Positions 59,428 to 64,000 of a stretch of DNA of 64,000 bases are shown here, piece after piece. Where the stretch lies: assembly GCA_038326325.1 (NCBI GenBank), contig JBBQJW010000011.1:1-64000 (forward strand), written 5' to 3'. A program made the position numbers and the translations under genes. This stretch comes from UBA10324 sp038326325. Lineage in GTDB: Bacteria; Bacteroidota; Bacteroidia; Chitinophagales; UBA10324. The notes below the pieces were generated by a model. It was not told where the DNA came from and did not search any database. It worked only from the letters and a program-made list of their open reading frames with translations. How positions within the stretch are numbered: the first letter of the stretch is position 1; every line of letters begins with the position of its first letter.

Positions 59428-60999
59428 ATGATTAACAAAATCTTTCGATTCTCTCTTTTCGCGTTTCTTCTCGCTGTCCAGGTTGCTTTTGCGCAAAATG
59501 CTCCTCACAATTGGTTCCTGCTTGATCCAACTACAGATTCTTATAAGGGAACTGCAGCCAATGCTGCTTATGATAAACTGTTGCAAGGCAAAACGGGAAC
59601 GCAGATTATTGTTGCTGTTATTGATGGCGGAGCAGATGTGAATCATCCCGATTTAAGTGCAGACATCTGGACGAATGAAAAGGAAATCCCGGGAAATGGA
59701 ATTGATGATGACAAGAATGGATATGTGGATGATATTCATGGTTGGGATTTCATTGGAGGAAAAGACGGAAATGATGTGAATCAGGATAATCTTGAAGTGA
59801 CTCGAGTGTATCGCAATTTGAAAAAAAAATATGCAAATGGAAACTCAACAGGAAATAATACTGAGTACGAATATTATTTGAAAATTCAAAAAGAGTTCAC
59901 TGCTAAGTATGATGATGCAAAACAAAATTTTGATTTTTTTAATAATATCTGCACTGCAGCTGATGATATCAAAAAAGAACTTGGAAAAGATAAATTATCT
60001 GCTGATGATTTACAAAATTATACCTCAACTGATCAGAAAAAATTATACGCTGCAATTGTTATAAAATCTTATGCAAAAAGTACAGGCACTACTGATTACG
60101 AATCGGTTGTTAGTGATTTGAATGAAGGAAAAAAGCAATACGAAAGCATGGTGAACTATGGGTTAAATGTGGACTTTGATCCAAGAAACATTGTTGTGGA
60201 CAATTACGATGATGTAAATGAAAAGGGGTACGGCAATAATGATTATCAGGGACCTGATGGTTTACACGGCACACATGTATCGGGAATAATCGCAGCTATA
60301 AGAAATAATAATCTGGGAATTGATGGTGTGGCTAACAATGTAAAAATCATGGTTATCCGTTGTGTTCCTGATGGAGACGAGCGAGATAAAGATGTTGCAA
60401 ACGCGATTCGCTACGCTGCTGATAATGGTGCGAAAATCATCAACATGAGTTTCGGGAAAGGCTTTGGTTACAACAAAATTGCCGTTGATGAAGCAGTGAA
60501 ATATGCTGTATCTAAAGATGTATTGTTGGTTCATGCAGCGGGTAATGATGCGAAGAGCAACGACAACACCGATAATTTTCCGAACGATAAATATACTGAT
60601 GGAAGTGGTTACGCTGCATCATGGGTTGAGGTTGGAGCAAGTGGACCTGATGGAACTGCAGCTTCATTTTCAAACTATGGAAAAAAGGGAGTTGATATTT
60701 TTTCGCCGGGTGAAGAAATCTATTCTACCGTTCCGAACGGAGAATATAAAATTGAACAGGGAACAAGTATGGCTTCACCTGTTTGCGCAGGTGTGGCGGC
60801 AATCATCCGTTCCTACTTTCCAAACTTAACGGCGGTTCAGGTAAAAGAAATTCTTATGTCTTCAGTTTATAAACCAACTGGTAAAACACCAATACCTGGT
60901 TCAGAAAAAAAGACGGCAAAGCTGAAAAAACTTTGTGTGAGCGGAGGCATTGTGGATGCATATAATGCTGTTCAATCTGCTATGAATATGAGCAAGTAG
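59428..60999 (+). CDS. S8 family serine protease (subtilisin-like), secreted
   Basis: 523 aa from the ATG at 59428 (signal peptide MINKIFRFSLFAFLLAVQVAFAQ). A longer frame from 59308 overlaps the divergent pseudouridine synthase gene and lacks a signal at its N-terminus. Catalytic triad: Asp66 in AVIDGGADVNHPD, His283 in GLHGTHVSGIIA, Ser447 in GTSMASPVCAGVAA. The Asp-to-His distance (217 residues) is far above the usual 30-60. The extra 150 residues (about 100-250) are charged and helical (KIQKEFTAKYDDAKQNFD, LGKDKLSADDLQNYTS). No T9SS signal follows the catalytic domain, so it probably stays in the periplasm or leaves by another route. Terminator at 61022. Confidence 0.92.
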   Translation: MINKIFRFSLFAFLLAVQVAFAQNAPHNWFLLDPTTDSYKGTAANAAYDKLLQGKTGTQIIVAVIDGGADVNHPDLSADIWTNEKEIPGNGIDDDKNGYVDDIHGWDFIGGKDGNDVNQDNLEVTRVYRNLKKKYANGNSTGNNTEYEYYLKIQKEFTAKYDDAKQNFDFFNNICTAADDIKKELGKDKLSADDLQNYTSTDQKKLYAAIVIKSYAKSTGTTDYESVVSDLNEGKKQYESMVNYGLNVDFDPRNIVVDNYDDVNEKGYGNNDYQGPDGLHGTHVSGIIAAIRNNNLGIDGVANNVKIMVIRCVPDGDERDKDVANAIRYAADNGAKIINMSFGKGFGYNKIAVDEAVKYAVSKDVLLVHAAGNDAKSNDNTDNFPNDKYTDGSGYAASWVEVGASGPDGTAASFSNYGKKGVDIFSPGEEIYSTVPNGEYKIEQGTSMASPVCAGVAAIIRSYFPNLTAVQVKEILMSSVYKPTGKTPIPGSEKKTAKLKKLCVSGGIVDAYNAVQSAMNMSK

Positions 61000-61021
61000 T
61001 TTTTCATTTTATAAGAGATTA

Positions 61022-61062
61022 GTAAGAAGGACGAAGCAATTTGCTTCGACCTTCTTTTTTGT
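61022..61062 (+). terminator. Rho-independent terminator of the protease gene
   Basis: AAGAAGG (61024-61030) pairs with CCTTCTT (61050-61056), with the inner stem GAAGCAA/TTGCTTC, followed by T residues. Confidence 0.85.
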
Positions 61063-61235
61063 ATTTATGAAAATATTTTCATTGTCTTTATTCCAACAAC
61101 TTGTATGTTATAGGTAGAATGTTTCCATGTAAAACATGAAATTTTAAAATTATTGCAACCTAATACCTATTAATGGGTAATAGTGGCTGTTCAAACTGAA
61201 TTGAACACGATTTCTTCAGAAAACAGCTCTTAAAT

Positions 61236-61409
61236 ATGTTCTACTTTTCCTACCTTGAATGCAATAAATCTCTTGAAAGCACTTTTGCTGTTTCACTTCA
61301 CCCTTACCGTGTATTTCAGGTGGAAGCCGAAGCCGACGATTATTCTTACAGCATGAGTCAGCAACCCAATATGGATTTTGAATTATACAAACTCATAATG
61401 AGTAACTGA
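61236..61409 (+). CDS. Possible small protein, 57 aa
   Basis: The frame ATG 61236 to TGA 61407-61409 encodes MFYFSYLECNKSLE...FELYKLIMSN. It is polar with an acidic centre (VEAEADDYSY) and two Met-rich parts. No membrane segment or known motif. It lies in a 0.7-kb gap between the protease and the YCII genes, on the same strand as its neighbours. Support is only the open frame and position. Confidence 0.35.
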   Translation: MFYFSYLECNKSLESTFAVSLHPYRVFQVEAEADDYSYSMSQQPNMDFELYKLIMSN

Positions 61410-61442
61410 TTTGTTCGTTATAACTGAAAACGATTAAACAAA

Positions 61443-61622
61443 ATGCTCAACTCATTATTTAATCAATCAGAAAAAACTTCCGACAGAATTATTTTATCAG
61501 GAAGAAAAAAAAGTTCTCTTTCAAAATTTATCAATGCTTATGGAAAAGTTGAATTGTTGATTTTCACTTTTCTGTTTGTAGTTATTATGGTGCTGGCTTT
61601 TATGCACAATGTTATTGACTGA
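61443..61622 (+). CDS. Possible small membrane protein, 59 aa
   Basis: The frame ATG 61443 to TGA 61620-61622 gives a polar, basic N-terminal half (SGRKKSSLSKF) and a C-terminal hydrophobic segment LLIFTFLFVVIMVLAF (about 38-53) ending HNVID. This tail-anchor-like layout is typical of real small membrane proteins. It starts 34 nt after the 57-aa frame, so the two may form a unit. No homologue recognised. Confidence 0.45.
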   Translation: MLNSLFNQSEKTSDRIILSGRKKSSLSKFINAYGKVELLIFTFLFVVIMVLAFMHNVID

Positions 61623-61744
61623 AATCTATTTCAGTTATCATTTTAATTCCCCTACAAAAATATATTTTACATTTCGTGTCCAAATCCTTAAACGGTATTC
61701 GTCATTGGGTTGAAAAAACTAACAAATCATTAAAACAAAACATC

Positions 61745-62095
61745 ATGGAAAAATTTATGTTCTTATTCAGAGGTGGTGAAAATCACGCTCACAACGCAAA
61801 TGATTCAAAAGCTGCAATGGATAATATGCAGGAATGGATGAACTGGATGAAAGACCTTGGAGAAAAAGGAGCTTTTGTTGGAACCGACCCGCTGCAACCG
61901 ACGGGCAAGCAGGTGACAGGAACAAATAAAGTTGTAACCGACGGTCCTTATATTGAAGCAAAGGAAATGGTTGGAGGTTATCTTATTGTAAGTGCGAAGG
62001 ACATTGATGAAGCAGTCGAGCTTTCGAAAGGATGTCCGATTTTTAAAGAGAACGGAAAGCTTGAAGTTCGCCCGATTCAGAAAATGGAAATGTAA
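61745..62095 (+). CDS. YCII-related domain protein
   Basis: 116 aa from the ATG at 61745. MEKFMFLFRGGENHA is the usual N-terminus of the DGPF/YCII group; an upstream in-frame codon at 61676 adds an unrelated leader. The family motif appears as TDGPYIEAKEMVGGYLIVSAKDIDEAVELSKGCP (about 73-106) and ends in EVRPIQ. YCII-fold proteins are small dimeric proteins. Some act as dehydrochlorinases or as partners of ECF sigma factors, but function here is unknown. The next gene is a second YCII-like protein, 50 nt downstream. Confidence 0.85.
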   Translation: MEKFMFLFRGGENHAHNANDSKAAMDNMQEWMNWMKDLGEKGAFVGTDPLQPTGKQVTGTNKVVTDGPYIEAKEMVGGYLIVSAKDIDEAVELSKGCPIFKENGKLEVRPIQKMEM

Positions 62096-62145
62096 AATTT
62101 CATTACTTTAACAAATAATTAAAAACCAAAACCAAAATTAAAACC

Positions 62146-62487
62146 ATGAAAAAGTTTATTGTGATTTACCACGCTCCGGCAGAATTAGCTGCGCAGACTG
62201 CAAAACTTTCACCTGAAGAACAGGCAAAGGGAATGGAAGGATGGATGCAGTGGGCGCAAAAGTGCGGCGACAAATTAGTTGACTTGGGAGCGCCTTTAAT
62301 GGGCGGACAAGAATTGATTCCAGGTGGAAAAGGCAAAGCAAGCCACAAGGATGTTACAGGTTACTCCATTCTGCAAGCAGAAAATATGGATGAAGCCAAA
62401 TCACTGTTACAGGGTCATCCGCATTTAATGTCGAATGCAGCATGCAGCATTGAAGTGCACGAAACAATGCCATTGCCAGGGATGTAA
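62146..62487 (+). CDS. YCII-related domain protein (paralogue)
   Basis: 113 aa. MKKFIVIYHAPAELAAQTAKLSPEEQAKGMEGWMQWAQKCGDKLVDLGAPLMGG is a YCII-type beta-alpha unit, and GYSILQAENMDEAKSLLQGHPHL the second half. It shares length and outline with the preceding gene but is diverged and lacks the DGPF motif. Both lie before a symmetric terminator at 62511-62552. Likely an old tandem duplication. Cytoplasmic. Confidence 0.82.
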   Translation: MKKFIVIYHAPAELAAQTAKLSPEEQAKGMEGWMQWAQKCGDKLVDLGAPLMGGQELIPGGKGKASHKDVTGYSILQAENMDEAKSLLQGHPHLMSNAACSIEVHETMPLPGM

Positions 62488-62510
62488 ATTCCTCTTTTAA
62501 AAATTATTAA

Positions 62511-62552
62511 ATAAAAGCAGGCGCGAATTAATTCGCGCCTGCTTTTTTATAA
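62511..62552. terminator. Bidirectional terminator between YCII pair and cupin gene
   Basis: A 34-nt perfect palindrome at 62513-62546 has arms AAAAGCAGGCGCGAATT / AATTCGCGCCTGCTTTT. T runs lie on both sides, so it serves the YCII genes (+) and the cupin gene (-). Confidence 0.93.
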
Positions 62553-62567
62553 GAAAAAAAATTACTG

Positions 62568-63035
62568 CTACGCTTCTGCCGGAATTAAAATTTTCATTCC
62601 GTAAGCAGCGAATATTTCTGCAACCTTTTGCAAGTCGGGTTCGCCTGCAGGAAGTGCACCTAACTTATCAAAGAATTCTTCAAAATTTCCCCCGGGAACA
62701 ACAGTCCACAAAGTTTTACCTGCTTTGGTTCCAATGTTTTGAAAAGCATGAGGAATGTGACGCGGAAAAAATATTTCATCTCCTGCTTTCGCCTGAAATT
62801 GTTTGTCCCCAAGCATAATTCCGAACTCGCCTTCTGTTACATAAATGAGTTCGTCTTCGCGGTCGTGCACATGCGGAGGAATACCTAATCCCGGAGGTGT
62901 AACTACTTCGAACACATAATAATTACCTCCGGTTTCCTGTTTTGACAGCACGACTGTTACAGCATGACCGAGTACATTAAATTTTTTGCCTTCGCCTGCA
63001 ACCGCTACAGTTGCTTTTTGATTTGTTGTTTGCAT
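62568..63035 (-). CDS. Cupin-domain protein
   Basis: 155 aa from the ATG at 63035 (MQTTNQKATVAVAG). A longer frame to 63110 begins in the intergenic region. Cupin motif 1 is PPHVHDREDELIYVTEGEFGIMLG (about 63-86: HVHxxxDExxYVxEG, with His, His, Glu metal ligands), and motif 2 is GDEIFFPRHIPHAFQNIG (about 93-110). A single beta-barrel domain that may be a metal-dependent dioxygenase, isomerase or simply a ligand-binding protein. Convergent to the YCII pair and upstream-adjacent to a Crp/Fnr regulator on the same strand. Confidence 0.87.
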   Translation of the reverse strand: MQTTNQKATVAVAGEGKKFNVLGHAVTVVLSKQETGGNYYVFEVVTPPGLGIPPHVHDREDELIYVTEGEFGIMLGDKQFQAKAGDEIFFPRHIPHAFQNIGTKAGKTLWTVVPGGNFEEFFDKLGALPAGEPDLQKVAEIFAAYGMKILIPAEA

Positions 63036-63140
63036 TGTTTTAAATTTTGTGTTGTGAAATTTTTTTTGACAATGCAAATCTGCAGGCAATGGAAGCCTGA
63101 ATCCATTCACCTATGTTAAGAAATGAAACTGCTTGATAAT

Positions 63141-63749
63141 TTATTTCGAGTGGAAAATATTTTTCCTTATACGACTCAATGATTGCGGCTTGATGCCAAG
63201 ATAAGAAGCAATATAATGCTGTGGAATGCGCTGAACGATATCAGGTGAGTTCTTCAGTAGTTTTAAATATTTTTCTTCTGCTGATTCTGTTTGTGTATCA
63301 ATCAATTTTTGCTGTGTAGCTTCATACGACTTTCTTGTTTTTACACGATACCACTTTTCGAAAGCCGGAATTTCATCCAATGCCTTTTCCCAGTTTGTTT
63401 TATCAGCGCGGAAGATTTCTGTTTCTTCCAATGCCTGCACACTAAAGCGCGAAGGACTGTTGGAATAAAAACTTGTTTTATCTCCCGTCCACCAATTCAA
63501 GAAAGCGAAATACATGGTGAATTCATCTCCCTTATCATCAGTATGAAAGGCGCGGAGACAACCGGAGTTTACAAAACCCAGATAACGGCAATGTTCATTT
63601 TGAACCGTAAAAAATTCTTTTTTCTGAAGTGTTACAGGTGTAAGAATGGAAACGAAATGATTAAACTCCTCATCAGTAAAATGGTCGGTGGCTTCGACAT
63701 GTTTTCGAAGGTTCGAAAATTTATCCTTATTGTTTTTTATCCCGCTCAT
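63141..63749 (-). CDS. Crp/Fnr family transcriptional regulator
   Basis: 202 aa from the ATG at 63749 (MSGIKNNKDKFSNLRKHVEA). The longer frame to 63851 runs over the next gene's C-terminal Lys codons. N-terminal cyclic-nucleotide-binding-like barrel: LTPVTLQKKEFFTVQNEHCRYLGFVNSGCLRAFHTDDKGDEFTMYFAF. C-terminal HTH: IPQHYIASYLGIKPQSLSRIRKNI (about 174-197). Such Bacteroidota proteins often control oxidative or nitrosative stress genes. The neighbouring cupin and YCII genes may be targets, by position only. Confidence 0.88.
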   Translation of the reverse strand: MSGIKNNKDKFSNLRKHVEATDHFTDEEFNHFVSILTPVTLQKKEFFTVQNEHCRYLGFVNSGCLRAFHTDDKGDEFTMYFAFLNWWTGDKTSFYSNSPSRFSVQALEETEIFRADKTNWEKALDEIPAFEKWYRVKTRKSYEATQQKLIDTQTESAEEKYLKLLKNSPDIVQRIPQHYIASYLGIKPQSLSRIRKNIFHSK

Positions 63750-63774
63750 GATGGAAATTGATTTTTGTTGCTCA

Positions 63775-64000
63775 TTATTTCTTCTTCTTTTTCTTCTTCG
63801 ATGCTTTCGCCAGTTTATTAAAATCAAGTGAAAGATTAATCCAGTATTCAAAATCTTTTTTCGATTTCATTCCTGTTTCATCAATCATCACATAACCTTT
63901 CATTGGTCGTTTGGTAAAATCCATTGTACGACATCCGGGTTTTTCAATTTGCGTATCGTGAATGTCAGGATCAATGCGACACATCATTTCATCTTTAATT
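63775..64000 (-). CDS. TfoX/Sxy N-terminal-domain protein, 5' end beyond the right edge
   Basis: The C-terminal 75 or so residues are visible: EMMCRIDPDIHD, KPGCRTMDFTKRPMKGYVMID, KSKKDFEYWINLSLDFNKLAKASK. This matches the second half of the TfoX N-terminal domain (family: MxvRvdp, GcrxMdftGRPMkGyv, dLxyWv.la). The frame stays open to base 64000, so the start is outside. The end is a run of seven Lys codons (63778-63799). Sxy/TfoX regulates competence in Gammaproteobacteria. In Bacteroidota, single-domain relatives have no proven role. Confidence 0.82.
   Translation of the reverse strand, partial: IKDEMMCRIDPDIHDTQIEKPGCRTMDFTKRPMKGYVMIDETGMKSKKDFEYWINLSLDFNKLAKASKKKKKKK

Larger units (their letters stand above)
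2126..63636. repeat. Dispersed heptamer TGTTACA / TGTAACA, about 100 copies
   Basis: Read by eye on the + strand. TGTTACA starts at 2126, 3044, 3271, 3559, 6700, 7468, 7690, 10429, 10591, 11098, 11679, 12392, 14120, 15441, 16011, 16025, 19536, 21033, 21995, 22622, 26285, 26342, 27572, 28356, 28628, 30187, 31154, 35784, 36033, 36402, 37181, 37622, 38397, 38632, 39289, 39890, 40820, 40886, 46264, 46466, 46679, 47976, 48318, 48453, 48500, 52610, 52642, 55206, 55685, 57196, 58335, 62352, 62405, 62835, 62955, 63630. TGTAACA starts at 6478, 8477, 10451, 10816, 11188, 11512, 12479, 13089, 14531, 14801, 16876, 16906, 17508, 18255, 18290, 20024, 21734, 21824, 23248, 25862, 27287, 27740, 29177, 29801, 31286, 33476, 34005, 35922, 36216, 36828, 38570, 40430, 41317, 42690, 43172, 44276, 44682, 44747, 44828, 48579, 49885, 50360, 50722, 51049, 52220, 56478, 56695, 58101. 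The base before TGTTACA is usually C or G (ACTGTTACA is commonest) and the base after is usually C or G. Only about five copies are intergenic. Function unknown. Confidence 0.85.

Noticed and set aside
61070..61235. Structured RNA in the gap after the protease terminator
   Set aside because: Two short hairpins (near TTCCATGTAAAACATGAA and TACCTATTAATGGGTA) are visible but match no RNA family I know and lack compensating evidence.
2126..63636. TGTTACA as a transcription-factor operator
   Set aside because: About 95% of copies are inside genes, with no preference for upstream regions, so a simple operator role does not fit.
2126..63636. TGTTACA as a Chi-like site with strand polarity
   Set aside because: The two orientations are nearly equal (56 and 48) within one window, against the skew expected of Chi; a whole-genome test is still needed.
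1..64000. CRISPR arrays, prophage, insertion sequences, integrons
   Set aside because: No regularly spaced direct repeats of 24-40 bp, transposase, integrase or phage structural genes were seen.

Overview
The window is AT-rich chromosomal DNA from a member of the Bacteroidota. The evidence: several cargo proteins with type IX secretion (T9SS type A) C-terminal sorting domains, SusC-like TonB receptor architecture with ExbB/ExbD/TonB, SPII lipoproteins, ECF sigma factors paired with membrane anti-sigma-like proteins and OmpA/PorT-type beta barrels, few Shine-Dalgarno sites, and promoters of the Bacteroidota type (TTG/TTTG, 17-23 nt, then TAnnTTTG). I cannot fix the genus. No phage, insertion sequence, integrase or CRISPR array is visible. 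The only RNA gene I can support is one tRNA-Ser(UGA).

Layout. 0-8 kb: T9SS protein tail, LuxC-like acyl-CoA reductase divergent from a ferredoxin, MFS exporter, UPF0316 protein, cold-shock protein, M13 lipoprotein peptidase, acyl-CoA thioesterase, heptose epimerase, tRNA-Ser. 8-20 kb: giant SBBP-repeat T9SS protein, folC, a T9SS protein with a non-ATG start, exbB-exbD-tonB, tRNA methyltransferase, membrane hydrolase, PlsC. 20-28 kb: rdgB, two ECF sigma/anti-sigma/beta-barrel modules flanking a TonB-dependent receptor. 28-35 kb: PlsC, gatC, ABC ATPase, cobalamin adenosyltransferase, ispD, queA, ABC permease, sugar MFS transporter. 35-48 kb: lipoprotein nuclease, geranylgeranyl-reductase-like flavoprotein, lipoprotein/beta-barrel pair, T9SS sulfatase, nuoA-nuoB, beta-lactamase-fold lipoprotein, MORN-repeat protein, T9SS protein. 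48-57 kb: NtrC-type regulator, ribonuclease Z, STAS protein, ClpC. 57-64 kb: GtrA, acetyltransferase, small membrane proteins, pseudouridine synthase, S8 protease, two YCII proteins, cupin, Crp/Fnr regulator and a TfoX-domain protein cut by the right edge.

Most protein genes are ordinary core or envelope functions. The strongest unexplained signal is not a gene: the heptamer TGTTACA (complement TGTAACA) occurs about 100 times (hand count 104; 56 in one orientation, 48 in the other), mostly inside genes of unrelated function, on both strands, and often extended to ACTGTTACA. A base-composition estimate predicts roughly 14. This looks like a genome-wide signal word (DNA-uptake, chromosome-architecture or similar) rather than a promoter element. 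Secondary points are small genes below usual size cut-offs (31, 57 and 59 aa), a T9SS protein whose signal peptide is only reached from a CTG start, an anti-sigma-like domain fused to an outer-membrane-type barrel, and a nuoAB pair followed by a sulfatase instead of nuoCD.
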